64,000 nucleotides of DNA from Euonymus europaeus (taxonomy: Eukaryota > Streptophyta > Magnoliopsida > Celastrales > Celastraceae), in the NCBI GenBank assembly GCA_963580455.1, contig OY756957.1, positions 30,224,501 through 30,288,500 of the forward strand. Direction: 5' to 3'. The notes under the pieces were generated by a model. That model did not search any database. It had not been told where the DNA came from and saw only the letters and a program-made list of their open reading frames with translations. The position numbers and the translations under genes were made by a program. Below are positions 1 through 11,847 of this stretch, piece after piece (position 1 is the first letter of the stretch; each line of letters starts with the position of its first letter).

Positions 1-46
1 CATACAATCCACTGCAATTAACTAGAGGGCTAGGCTTGAAGAACAG

Positions 47-2502
47 ATGGAAATGTCGAACAATCTCGAAGACGACGGCGATAACGATCTCTCGAAAGCA
101 GAGGAGGAGGCTTCGCAACCTGATATGGCCTCCACATCTGTTGCTATGGATGGCGTAGCCGCAGCGGCTCTTAAGTCTGTGCTACAGCGGGTCCATCAAG
201 CCGCTGAGCGCTCCGGCCGCGGGCCTAACCAAGTCAGTGTTGTTGCTGTTAGCAAGACCAAACCTCTCTCCGTCATCCGCCAAGTATACGATGCAGGCCA
301 CCGGGTTTTTGGTGAAAATTACGTGCAAGAGCTCGTGGAAAAAGTTCCTCAGGTTTTGATCCTGTAAACGTCATATTCATTGCGAAGATTCGATTTTTTT
401 TTTCGTAGTGTAAAGTTTCATTTGGATGATAAAATTGAAGCTTCCGGAGGATATCGAGTGGCATTTTATTGGGAATTTACAGAGCAATAAAGTGAAACCT
501 CTATTAAGTAAGTTTACTTCTTCTATTGTTTAAATTTCAAAACTTGATTAATCTCGCTTGATAATTTTTTTGAGACAGATTTGAATTTACCTTTATTGTT
601 TGTGCAGCTGGTGTGCCGAACCTTGCCATGGTAGAGAGTGTAGACGATGAGAAGGTAAATATCGCTTTGACGTCCAAACTGGGTTCCTTTTACATTTGTT
701 GGTCGTCCTGGAGGCTGTAAGAGAAGCAAATTGTTATTGCTTTCATTTTTATTTGTTTTAAAAATAGCCTGAATAGGCATATTGAAAATGATTCCGATTA
801 TGTATTCAAGCTAGATCCTTTTGAAGGCTTTTTCTTTATAGTCGTTTGCTCAGATTTACTTTGCTATGTGTTTAACAGACTGCCAATAATCTTGATCGCG
901 TGGTTGGAAGCATCGGTAGGAAGCCTTTGAAGGTGTTGGTCCAAGTGAATACCAGTGGTGAAGCTAGTAAGCAACCATGCATTCCAGCAATTGAGTTTTT
1001 TTTTTTATTTATGTCTCCTATACTTCATCCATTCAGACAACACTTGATTTAACTACTTGGTTGCCTTTTGATTAAATTCCTGTCTGTTAGGCTTTAGTGC
1101 TGATTCTTCTGAAGCACCATGAATTTTCTAACAACTTGAATTGTGTAGGACTTCTATGCTAACCCAGCTTTCCCTAGGTGAATTCTTGCCTAATAATTTT
1201 TAAGTGAAATGCAGGGTCTTGTTTATTGCTGGCTTACTGAAACATTTATTTTGAAGCAGTCTTCTGCATTGTTTTTTGTTTGAGCACTTCTTAAAAAATC
1301 GTATTATTCCAGTGACCACAATTGAGTCATTTTGATAATTAAACCAGAATCTCATTTTTGTGGCAGGGGAAAGATTATGATGTGATAAGGAAAATTTTAT
1401 GGGAGGCTTTTATTTAGCTATGAGTTTGGTTGAGTTGATGTAGGATGTATACCATTCGCATATGAGGCATTTCAATTGCATGGATTTTTCAGTTAAGTCC
1501 GTGCAGGCGATTGTAAATTAGCTCTCCACTTGTCCTTATAGTAAACTCCAGGTGATAATGCCATGTGATTGATTTCATGCATGCTGTTTGACGATCCTGT
1601 ATTTTCTTCGTTCGTGAAAGAAAGGAGGAGGGCAGAGGGACGGGGGAGGGGGTTGTTAATTTCCTATTGTATTAAAAATGAAGGATCTAAGGGGCAAAGT
1701 GTTTTGTCATTTGTGTATCTTAATCTGGAGCTGTTATCTAATACTCTTGTGCTGTTCCAGCAAAATCTGGCGTGGAGCCCTCTGGTTGTGTAGAACTCGC
1801 AAAACATGTTAGTCTGGATTGCCCGAACCTTGAATTTTGTGGCCTTATGACAATAGGGATGCTCGACTATACCTCAACGCCAGAGAATTTCAAGGTGATA
1901 ATCTCACAGGGATTTGATAATTTGGTCATTTATATAATACTGATGAACCTTCCTGGTTTCTTCGGTATTGTTTGTTCCTTTTCAACTTTCTCATACCTCA
2001 AATTTTGTAATTGTCAGACGTTAGCAAACTGTAGGAGTGAGGTTTGCAAGACACTTGGAATGCCAGAAGAGCAATGTGAGATGTCAATGGGCATGTCTTA
2101 TGACTTTGAGCAGGCTGTAAGCATTAAACAACTGATCACTCTTTCCATCAATACATGCTAATTTCAGATTTGGTTTTCCTCAAGGTTGTAATTTTTTGGT
2201 GACTGGTGACTGGTGAGGAGGGAGGGGAGGGGAGGGGATAGCAATGTTAAGGAGTAGTCTGGATTTCCAACACTGGAACTCAGATTAAGTTCTATTGATA
2301 GATAGTAGATAAGAATGCGTGCTAGTTCATGTGTGTGTTTACACTTCATCTATGCATATATTATGCTATAATAATACTTAGCCTTGGGATTTAGGCCACT
2401 AACAGTAACCTTCTTTTGCAGATTGAAATGGGAAGTACCATTGTCAGAATTGGATCTACCATCTTTGGTGCCAGGGAGTATCCAAAGAAGGAATCAAACT
2501 AG
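47..2502 (+). CDS. Pyridoxal phosphate homeostasis protein (YggS/PROSC/PLPBP family)
   Basis: Cofactor-binding protein of the alanine racemase-like fold that buffers pyridoxal 5'-phosphate in the cytosol or organelles; no enzymatic reaction is established for the family. Seven exons by eye: 47-352, 441-507, 608-654, 879-966, 1761-1894, 2018-2116, 2422-2502, all joining in frame to 273 aa. The PLP-binding lysine sits in VSKTKP (about Lys70), followed by the family blocks GENYVQEL, WHFIGNLQSNK, GLMTIG, SMGMS, and the C-terminal phosphate-binding stretch RIGSTIFG near residue 260. The first ATG gives an acidic 33-residue extension; the Met at 146 would give the usual length of about 240 aa, so the start is uncertain. 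The last intron (2117-2421) holds a purine-rich GA/GGGGA stretch. Identity is strong; individual splice sites are inferred. Confidence 0.9.
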
Positions 2503-3301
2503 GAGCTCTTGGCTTCTACCTTCACCTGAGGGTTTGTGGTCATACTGCCATAGACATTTCCGCATGAGCTTTAAAGCAGCAAGCTCTCATTTTTTTGTTG
2601 CGATACTTACTCATAAATTGAACCTCTGAAAGACTGTCAGAAGTAATATTCTTCACATGAATTATGAGAATATTGTGAACCACAGAGGACTTTGTACAAT
2701 TTATATGAACTGGGTAGAAATTAATATCCGTATTATTATGAAGTTGAGAGAAGTGAGCATTCATGAGGAGCTGTGTTGTATATTCTGTCTGAATTTTATT
2801 GTGATTGATGATTATAAAGATGTGGAAAGAAAGCCTTCGGAGAAAATTAACTCGAACAAGAATCATTATTGGCTACATAGAATGTTCTGCAATAAAATAA
2901 GATGAGCGTTGATGATAAAATAAGCACATTATTTTCGCAAGCTTCTCCCTGACAACGAATCCTTGTGCTTTTCATTAGAGTTCCAAGACAAGCTTCTTCT
3001 AGGCAACGATTGGATTCATTTTTCCTCACTTTCGAATCAACAGAGTTCTCATCTTTAGAGGAAGTGGGAGAAGGAAGGAGGGTGGTGGTAGACACAATGA
3101 GTTGTATAACGATGGAGAGTTTTTCTATTCTTAATGTAGTGAATTTAATAAAAACTTTGGGATGCTTTCGAAAAGATAAACACAGGCAGGACTGGCCAGA
3201 TGGGTTTTCTCATTCTGGTCCCGGCTTGCTTCGTGAGACACAATCGAACTAATTTGACTCAACGAGAGAAAGCATTTGGTTACCTTGTTCGTGCCTTCAC
3301 G
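2503..3301. other. 3' UTR of the PLP-homeostasis gene and spacer
   Basis: No coding feature is supported. Short open frames here have no recognisable family and no splice partners. The 15-base word AACGAGAGAAAGCAT occurs twice (near 3262 and 3305), the second copy just before the PPR start. Confidence 0.5.
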
Positions 3302-3324
3302 ATGAACGAGAGAAAGCATGAGTT

Positions 3325-5601
3325 ATGAACAGGCTCAGACCTTCTACCTTCACTGCCTCGGCACCACCTCCACCTCTACGACCACCACCACGGCCTATCC
3401 CCAGCTTCACGACCAAATCCTTCAACGCTACCATCAACCGCCTATCCTCACAGAACGCTCACTACCAAGTTCTCATAACCTTTTCGTCCATGCTTATCAC
3501 CAGTACTCCTACAGACGCGTATACCTTTCCTAGTCTTCTCAAAGCTTGCACCTCCTTAAACCTTATCTCCCTCGGGCTTTCCGTTCATCGACATGTTGTT
3601 GTTTCTGGGCTCTCTTCGGATTCATACATTGCCTCCTCTTTGATCAATTTCTATTCCAAGTTCGGCCTCACTTGCAATGCCCGCAAAGTTTTTGACAATA
3701 TGCCCGAGAGAAATCTGGTTCCTTGGACGGCCATCATTGGATGCTATTCGCGTGCGGGTGATGCTGATAATGCATTTTGTTTATATAACCAAATGCAAAG
3801 TCAAGGAATTCCGCCAAGTTCAGTGACCTTGTTAGAGTTGCTTTCTGGGGTGCCTGAACTATCTGTCGTGCGGTCTTTGCATTGTTGTACCATATTGCGC
3901 GGTTTTGAGTCTGATATTGTTTTGGTGAATTCCCTTTTGAATGTGTATGGTAAATGTGGAAGCATTGAGGAGGCCAAGAACTTGTTTGATTTGATGGATC
4001 TAAGGGATATAGTTTCTTGGAATTCTTTGATTCTGGGTTATTACCAAATGGGATATAGTAGGGAGATATTGCATCTTCTGTATAGAATGAGAGTTGAAGG
4101 TGTGGAGCCAAACCAGCAGACATTTGGATCTATGGTGTCTGCAACTGCAAGGCAGAGTGACCTCAGTTTTGGAAAACTGGTGCATGGTCAGATCTTAAAA
4201 TCTTGTTTTGAGATGGATTCACATCTGGATACGTCACTTGTAAATATGTACTTGAAATGTGGAGACACTGATGCTGCATTCCAGATTTTCGAACGTACCC
4301 CATATAAAGATGTCATTTTATGGACAGCAATGATATCAGGACTTGCACAGGGTGATTGTGCTGATGAGGCACTAGTTGTTTTCTGTCAGATGTTAAGATC
4401 AAGAGTAGAACCATCTACAGATACCGTGGCCAGTGTTCTTGCTGCTTGTGCACAATTAGAATCGCTTGAACTAGGGGCCTCTGTTCATGGTTACACATTA
4501 AGGCAAGAAATATCGTTGGACATTCCTGCCCAAAACTCTCTCATTACCATGTATGCAAAATGTGGTCGTTTGAGGCAAAGTTGTGCTGTTTTCGACAGGA
4601 TCGGCAAGAAAAATTTGGTTTCATGGAATGCCATAATTGCAGGACATGCTCAAAATGGCCACTTGTGTAAGGCGTTATCCATTTTCAATGAGATGAGGAT
4701 TGCATGTCAAATACCTGATTCAATAACTGTTGTCTCCCTCCTTCAAGCTTGTGCATCAATTGGTGCTCTACAACAAGGGAAGTGGATCCACAATTTTGTA
4801 ATTAGGTGTTGTCTCGGTCCTTGCCTCAAGGTTGACACAGCTCTTGTAGACATGTACTGTAAATGTGGTGATCTAGAGATGGCTCAGAAGTGTTTCGATG
4901 GGCTGTCACAGAGAGATATGATTTCATGGAGTGTTATCATTGCAGGTTATGGTTGCCATGGCAAAGGGGGTAGAGCTTTGAAATTGTACTCAGAATTCCT
5001 TCAAACTGGGATGGAGCCAAACCATGTTATTTTTCTCTCAGTTCTCTCGGCTTGCAGCCATAATGGACTTGTTCAAGAAGGATTAAACTTGTTCCAGTTG
5101 ATGACTGAAGAATTCGAGATCAAACCTAAACTTGAGCACCGTGCCTGCATTGTTGATCTTCTTTGTAGGGCTAGAAGAGTAGAGGAGGCCTATAACTTTT
5201 ACAAGCAGAACTTCCTAGAACCAGCAGTAGATGTTCTAGGCATACTTCTAGATGCTTGTCGTGCCGATGGTAACATGGGACTTAGTGACATTATTGCTGA
5301 AGAGATCTTCATGTTGAGACCTGTTGATCCTGGAAATTATGTGCAATTGGCACACAGCTACGCTTCAATGAATAGATGGGATGAAAAAGGAGAGGCATGG
5401 AGCCAGATGAGGTCACTAGGCTTGAAGAAACTCCCTGGTTGGAGTTCTATTGAACTACATGGGAGTATCACAACATTTTTCACAGATCACAATTCGCACA
5501 CCCAGTATGAACAGATAGTGTCAAAGCTGATAACTTTGAGATGGGAAATGAGAAATATGGAGACTTGCTGTAAAACCGATCAAGTTGTTGGTATATTGTG
5601 A
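3325..5601 (+). CDS. Pentatricopeptide repeat protein, PLS/E type (At4g04370-like)
   Basis: Intronless 758-aa PPR protein. Such proteins bind single-stranded organellar RNA one base per repeat and act in RNA editing, splicing or stability in mitochondria or plastids. Repeats run from about residue 40 to 640 with the usual signatures (LVNMYLKCGD, WNAIIAGHAQNG, ISWSVIIAGYG, TVVSLLQACASIGALQQGKWIH). A C-terminal E-type motif (PGWSSIELHG) follows, but there is no DYW deaminase domain, so any editing would need a partner in trans. The Ser/Thr/Pro-rich basic N-terminus (about residues 1-30) suits an organelle transit peptide. The overall sequence matches my memory of Arabidopsis At4g04370, including CRARR..EAYNFYK and DVLGILLDACRA. 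Two upstream ATGs (3302 and 3318) lie out of frame just before this start. The RNA target cannot be read from the sequence. Confidence 0.95.
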   Translation: MNRLRPSTFTASAPPPPLRPPPRPIPSFTTKSFNATINRLSSQNAHYQVLITFSSMLITSTPTDAYTFPSLLKACTSLNLISLGLSVHRHVVVSGLSSDSYIASSLINFYSKFGLTCNARKVFDNMPERNLVPWTAIIGCYSRAGDADNAFCLYNQMQSQGIPPSSVTLLELLSGVPELSVVRSLHCCTILRGFESDIVLVNSLLNVYGKCGSIEEAKNLFDLMDLRDIVSWNSLILGYYQMGYSREILHLLYRMRVEGVEPNQQTFGSMVSATARQSDLSFGKLVHGQILKSCFEMDSHLDTSLVNMYLKCGDTDAAFQIFERTPYKDVILWTAMISGLAQGDCADEALVVFCQMLRSRVEPSTDTVASVLAACAQLESLELGASVHGYTLRQEISLDIPAQNSLITMYAKCGRLRQSCAVFDRIGKKNLVSWNAIIAGHAQNGHLCKALSIFNEMRIACQIPDSITVVSLLQACASIGALQQGKWIHNFVIRCCLGPCLKVDTALVDMYCKCGDLEMAQKCFDGLSQRDMISWSVIIAGYGCHGKGGRALKLYSEFLQTGMEPNHVIFLSVLSACSHNGLVQEGLNLFQLMTEEFEIKPKLEHRACIVDLLCRARRVEEAYNFYKQNFLEPAVDVLGILLDACRADGNMGLSDIIAEEIFMLRPVDPGNYVQLAHSYASMNRWDEKGEAWSQMRSLGLKKLPGWSSIELHGSITTFFTDHNSHTQYEQIVSKLITLRWEMRNMETCCKTDQVVGIL

Positions 5602-6100
5602 TTCTTTTTTTATATATTTAGGAAAAATAGATACAGGGGAATAGTGTGGAGCTTAGAGGTCACAAAGCTCAATTCCGGGAAACAATCTCTATGTTGTATT
5701 TATGTGGGGATAAGTGTGTCTGCGTAGGGATAAGGAAAAATCAAATTTTCATGTAAAATTATTTGTCTTTGTTTTCTTTCGTTTTCGTTTTCGTTTTCAT
5801 TTTATGGGTTTAATGAAATTAAAAGAACGAAAATGCTACACAAAAATGCAATGATGTGGAGCCATAGGCAAGTATCAACAAAATTGTAGAAGACCATAAG
5901 TTGGAGCTGATCTTGGAATTCAGTGGGACTATTTCTACTGAGTTGGACCAGTATGATGCTAATGTTTAAGTATTCTCAAGAGTTCTTTTAGTTTTATTTG
6001 ACTGTAAGAGAAGAAAATGATGAGCAGTAATAAGATGAAAAAGAACAGAGGATAACAACAGACGGTGTTGAAGGTGGTGATAGGGACTATTGGGGTATGT
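5602..6100. other. PPR 3' UTR and spacer
   Basis: Noncoding. A GTTTTC-type pyrimidine repeat lies near 5766-5800. Nothing else was recognised. Confidence 0.5.
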
Positions 6101-6108
6101 AACTATGT

Positions 6109-6790
6109 ATGGCGGTACACATAATACCCTTGTATCGGCACCTCTCAGATCTATTCACGTCCTCTGTTTCAATGCACTTTTCTCCTTGTCCCTGCGATTG
6201 CTCCACACACCCTCTTTTGTCCCTCTTTGATGATAATAACGGTATTTCTTGTAATTCCTTCTTGTTCTCCAGAACCTTGTGTGCACAGGATCTTTTTTTA
6301 TAGGATCTGTAGTTGTTCTTTTGAGTTTACTGATCCCTCTGTATATCTTTTCTTGCAGCATTGAACAACATTTTGTTCACAGGTTAGTTTTTAGTTTTAC
6401 CAGTTTTACCATTTTTAGAAAAAGACACAAGTCAGTTGTTTTTTCCTTCATCGACAGATTAACTAGTTTTGCACATATTAGTGTTTCTTTTGGACTGGTG
6501 GAAGCTTGATCCTGAGGTTAGTGATGGGATGGAGAGAAGATCTATTCATATTTTGTCAGAGGAATTAACGGAGGCTAAGAAGATGAACTCCCAGTATCAA
6601 AAAGAGGCAGACAAGTGCAATGCAGGTATGGAGACTTCTGAGGAAGCAAGAGAAAAGTGCTGAAGAAGCATTTGCGTCTCAGGAGCATATAACTGCAATG
6701 TGAGTGCTCAGGGCTCATGAGAAGGGTTGGTGTGAAACCAGCCATAGAGCCCATGCTTATCAATTCCCAGAACCATTAGATTGATTCTTA
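6109..6790 (+). pseudogene. Decayed DUF1068 gene
   Basis: Fragments match the plant DUF1068 family (short single-pass membrane proteins of unknown function). The 5' piece (about 6130-6270) reads LYRHLSDLFTSS, then CPCDCSTHPLLSLFD, equivalent to the family's LYWH..CPPCxCDCSSQPLLS block. A second piece (6493-6660) reads LDPEVSDGMERR, then SEELTEAKKMNSQYQKEADK and CNAGMETSEEARE. Damage is clear. The roughly 20-residue segment normally between SEEL and EAKK is missing. A shift near 6655 is needed to continue into EEAFASQEHITAM, and the conserved Trp that follows (family MWELRA) is a TGA stop, followed by VLRAHEKGW. No start with the N-terminal membrane segment is found. From memory, Arabidopsis At4g04360 (DUF1068) also lies between the PPR and OSCA1 genes, so this looks like a decaying syntenic orthologue rather than a retrocopy. 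Confidence 0.75.
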
Positions 6791-7142
6791 GAATCCAAAA
6801 AATAGATCACTTATCAAGAGGACTGCTGCCAATTCTCATGGTTAATCTGGAATAAGTTTTTACTAATAGAGAAAATTTTGTTATAATTACATCAGAAATC
6901 AAATCAACTATATAAAGAGTTAGGTGATCAGATTGATAGGTTCAATCAATCTCTTGTTGGCCAGAGTATGACATATCTCGACTCCTGTAATGCCTGCTGA
7001 TGCTTCTGCTGAACTTCTCTAAAACTAGTGTATTCTGCTCAACTTCTCTGAAACTCTTGTTATTAGGCTATTAGCTGTATTCGGTACTGTCTATCTTCTA
7101 CGCAGGTTAGCCAATGATTAGAGTGCCATATGAGGAGAGATA

Positions 7143-10100
7143 CTAATGCGGATGTAGAGGGTCACTCAGTAATACAGATGCATCAAAGGGACCAAAAACT
7201 CCATCACTCAACAGGCGCATTGCAGCTCCCCGGGAAAACTTCCTTGCAAATAAAAAACATGGAACGGATGTTGAATTGGTATGGCACCATTCTGTCCGAC
7301 CCTCAGTTGCGTAATTTACATGGTTTATGTCCTGTTGAATTGAGCAACACAAAAAGTTAATAATAGGAAATGGACTGTTAACAGGCAACAGAAATGGAAC
7401 ATCAAAGAATAGAAGACTTGGAAAGTATGATGCACCCATATCCAAAATCAGAAACTATAATATAGCACTCAAAAACTAGGGAAAACGTCAAAAATGAATA
7501 AATCACTTGTAAGTAAAGTGGCGGGAAAAAAGTAGGCAAAATAATAACCTTAATTCCCTTTATTTGAAGGGGTCCTGCATTTGCATAGCTGAAAGCCATA
7601 GGATGCCAACTCTTATCGTCCATTTTTGCCGCGGACTGGTTCCACTGGGAATAGGTCAATGTTCTACGTTCCAATTCACCTTCCAGCTCCATCATCTTTA
7701 TTTTAAAAGGCGAATTTAGATTAAATATATTAGCAAGACAAAGTCATGAAGAGCAAGCCACATAGAAAAAGTGATCAAAGATAATAACTGAAACAAAAAT
7801 TAGTGAAAACATAGTGTCCTGATTTGAAGAAAACATCAAAGGAACAACAAAGATCAATATATTGCTTACTGCAAGCAATGTCTGCACGTAGTGCTCATCT
7901 GGAATACAATCATGCTGCTTCTGAAGTTTCTGCATTCAATAAAGACCAAATGAAAACAGTAGACTTTTTGAAGGGGGAAAGCTAATGAATTAGAGGATCC
8001 AGTATACCAAATAAACAGTTGGCAGAATATAAATGAAGCAAGTCAGTCCTAAACCAAATCCAACCTCAGATATGTACCAGATAACATGCTCCAACTATTA
8101 TAATGTAAAGTACAAAAGAAATGACCAAAACATACAAAAGAAAAACTGAAAAATCCCTTTCCCCAGTCGTATAATTGAAGTGCCCAAAGCAAGGAACATC
8201 TTGAGAGATAACAAACTTGTTTTTTTTTGGTGTGCAGAAAAAATAGAATTGGGGTTTATTACAGCAAGATGGTTAGCTGGCATTGTGATTGGTATAGTAA
8301 AAACACTGTTGTGAACAAAGCTTTATTGTCACTTCCAATTGATTCTCTATATTGGAGATGACAATAAATATCTTGTAGATGATTTTAAATAGCCGGTTCC
8401 CCCATTGTATAAGTCATTTCTTTAAAGAGAAAAGAAAGGAAGATATAATAACAAGCACTTGAATTCCACTTACTAGGTTTAGCTTCCCCAATTTTGCATC
8501 CAGAGGAGGACGCCGCTGCAAAGATAACAAAGCAGAGTTCATTTTTACACAAAACAAAAAAAGGAATAAAAAATCTTATGCTTGGAATAAATTGCTTAAT
8601 GGCATACCTTGCAGAATTTCCTAAAGACAGGAAATATGATTTCATCGTCCACAATAACTTCAGCATGACTTCGAATTAAAGCTATCCACTGAAAATACCG
8701 TATCAAAATCAAGTTAGAGGCCTAGAGTTACATATCCATAGTCATAACTATACATATACCTCCAATCAGCAAAATATAATATATTTTCCCATTTGGAATT
8801 TTCTTTGAAACTTAACCCGTGAATGATGCCCTTGTAAAGGTTTATTTTCAAAGTCAAGGCGACTTTCATGTATAAACACTTTTGAGGGCATTATTTTCGG
8901 CAAAAGAAAAATTGGTGAAAGAACATACTGACATACCATACTGTTTACTTCATTTCAGCCCGAATTCCGAGAAAACTAAGCATAGTTTCTACCAGAAAAA
9001 AGCTAAATTTTCGGAAGCGAACTCTTGATTTGGAAAAAAAAAATATATAATAGCTCATTTTCTTTTCCTGCACATTTTGCTTAATCTAATGGAAGTAAAA
9101 AGCAACCATTGCGGGTGTTATGAAACAGAAAACAAGATAGACCCAACCTCACTATTGTAGCCAGAAAAATGACTTGGAAAAACTAGGATCAATGAACTTT
9201 AGACAGCGCGAAAAATTCTTGATCAAAACAGCGCATTAAAAGAATCAGAATTTTAACAATAAATTTTTCGATAATTTTCCAAAGAGTCAAATTGCTCTCA
9301 AGCAACAGCATTTATATACTTCACTGTGTATTTCTTTGCTTAACCAAAATTCGACAAAAAATAAGCATAAATGAAAAGTTAACCTGGGATCCTTTTCGCC
9401 ATTTGTTCTTTGGAATAACAGGTGACATTTTTGGATTGTAGCGGCCTTCCTTTGCATCAAGAAAGCTGAAAGAGAGCAGATTCACAGTTGAGTTTCATAC
9501 TAGTCATCAACAAAGAAAATGCAGAAACGCCAAAACAAGCAATACTCAGCACCTCAATAATCAAAGCTTCCACCTACCTGTCCACAAAGCTCCTTGGAGA
9601 ATCCATCAAATAATGGTATATGTAGCTAAATTTGTAGAGAGGTACACAACTGCATAAAGAGAAACAGGAATTCATATATAACCCAAAAGGAAATGTGAAT
9701 ACCAAGTATTTAGTATATATCATCTTCACACCCAATTGAAAAGTTATTTTACAAACAAGACAAATAACTTTTTTTTAATGCAGAACATCGAACCGAGTTA
9801 CCATACTGAATCAATATTGATGAAATATGAATCTTATGGCATTAAGAAGCCCTAATTTCACAAATATTGTTGCAATGGCATAATCTCGCAAACTAACACA
9901 AACAAGTTGTCAAGAAAACCAACCTGTCAGAGAGGAGAATAAATCTTTGGTTGGCTGGATCCTCTAAAGCAGTAGCAAATAACAACTTCTCAGCCTGGAT
10001 CATACTTGATTCCCCCCATGCTACCTGTAACACACGAACACAAAAATTGGCATCTAAACTGTAACAACCAACTCAACCCTCTTTAAGTAAATCTAATACG

Positions 10101-10743
10101 AAAATAGATACATCGTCGAAGCTTCATTCAATAGCAGATAAACATGGAAAATTGGAGCAAATTTAACTACAAGACTTAAAGTGAGTTTTCCTAGCAACCA
10201 AACAATATCTAAACTAATATGAACAAAGGAGCAGGAGCTGATAAATCAGTTGTCTTTGATGTTAATCACCTGAATGCTATTCTTCAATTGTCGACCATAG
10301 AAGACACGCGACCTTGTAGTCGACTCATCAAACAAAAATCCCGGAGTAGAGTGTATATAAATCGAGAAATTCGCCACGTCAGCATTCTGCAAACTATTTT
10401 CGTGAGAAAGTGACAGAAAAGGAAAATTCACAACACCCAAACAAAATTACCAACGGAAAATGACCTCGAAGAAGCTGCCCCAGAGAAAATCGAGAGGGAG
10501 TTCACGGCGAACAAGAAACAAGAACGCGACTTTGGGGCGTCCACTGAAGATATCGCGAGCAGCGACACGGTATCTGGCGCGAGAAATCGACGCCGTAGAC
10601 GAAAAATCAGGCTGAAACTGGAGACGGAGAAAAGCGAATACACCGACCGTAACGGTTAGTACGAACAGGATCCTCCAGATGACGTGGCGCCTCAAGAATG
10701 GCGGTGGAGCTTTCTTCGACATGCTCCTTCCTGAAACTACCAT
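7143..10743 (-). CDS. GT14-family glycosyltransferase (Core-2/I-branching type, DUF266)
   Basis: Type II Golgi membrane protein predicted to transfer a sugar to a cell-wall or arabinogalactan-protein glycan; the donor and acceptor are unknown for most plant members. Ten exons in transcription order: 10743-10465, 10386-10270, 10024-9924, 9649-9578, 9465-9384, 8688-8608, 8515-8474, 7929-7870, 7695-7549, 7331-7143. All phases agree and give 389 aa. A membrane anchor lies at about residues 20-40 (WRILFVLTVTVGVFAFL). It is followed by PKVAFLFLVRRELPLDFLW, then FSIYIHSTPGF, WGESSMIQAE, the conserved LLSDSCVPLY (split by an intron), MSPVIPKNKWRKGSQW, CIPDEHYVQTLL and a C-terminal PCFLFARKFS. A second Met at residue 8 is an alternative start. 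It lies downstream of OSCA1 on the same strand with about 1.1 kb between. Confidence 0.92.
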
Positions 10744-11847
10744 GGATCAGAGCAAAAAGAAGCGAAACCCAAACGCACCGTTTTGCAGACACATTGAAAG
10801 AAATCAAAGAAAGTTGAAAGAGAGATCAATACCCACATTGACAAGAGCCGGAGGAGTGCATTTAAAACTGAGCGAACCGTGCGTGAATCACAACTCACTT
10901 CGCGTTTTCTTCTCCTTAATCGAAGCTGTGAAAGATGACGAAGACAGCTCGTACGTCGTCGTTCGATGTCAACGACGTGGGCCACCTGTCTTCAAACAAA
11001 GAAAAACGTAGAAGTCATCAAATCAACGGGTCCCACCTCTCACATGGCGATGGAGGCACCGGAGTTTCATTCTTCAATGAAACGGCACCGTCTATTAGGT
11101 AATGCCAATAAATGTAGGGGTGGAACAAAAAAAAATTAGAAGTTTGTTTCTAGTTTGGCCAATACAGATATGTTTGGATTTGAATTTTCACACCTACTTA
11201 ATTTATAATATTAATTTAAATTTAAATTCGGATAATAATTTGATCCCGGTAAGAATTTAAACCAACAATTAATTGAATAATTTTGCGTGTTTGAATTCGA
11301 ATTCTAATTTTGTGTGTTTAATAATTTTGGCGTTTGGACTCAAATTTTTAACATATACTTATCTTTAAATTTGATTTAATTTTGTGTGTTTAATAATTTT
11401 GGCGTTTGGACTCAAATTTTTAACATACACTTATATTTAAATTTGATTTAATTCGGACGGGACAAATTCAATCATCTGGACAGGATAGAGTTTTACAGCC
11501 CTAATTGAGATATTGTTTGTGTGTGGTTAACCTAACATTACCATATATTTTGTTTCAAGAACGGAAATATTGTAAACAAAATAATCTAAAAACAACACCG
11601 ATACACACGTGGGCGTGCAGACTAACACTGATAAAATCTTACATACAAGTAATGAATACATTCAACAATAAGCTAACTGAAAATCCAAAACATGGGATCT
11701 TTGCGGAATTGGTCCCCCTTGTATGTCTACTATACAACACGAACAAACCTGGACCTTGTTTAATTTACAGTGCCGATAGAACCACCTTCATCCGCATGGT
11801 GTTTTCCAATGTTCAAATTTACGGTGAGGTGCAAGTACGTGAAAGAT
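10744..11847. other. Spacer between GT14 promoter and OSCA 3' end
   Basis: Contains the GT14 5' region and OSCA 3' UTR. The one structured part is the 72-bp tandem duplication listed separately. The open frame at 11505-11906 on the plus strand runs into the antisense of the last OSCA exon and is not considered a gene. Confidence 0.5.
11308..11451. repeat. Two-copy 72-bp tandem repeat
   Basis: TGTGTGTTTAATAATTTTGG recurs at 11311 and 11383. The copies differ at only a few positions, so the duplication is recent. It is AT-rich and noncoding. Confidence 0.85.

Noticed and set aside
2965..3252. 95-codon open frame upstream of the PPR gene
   Set aside because: No family match, overlaps another frame on the opposite strand of similar length; likely 3' UTR.
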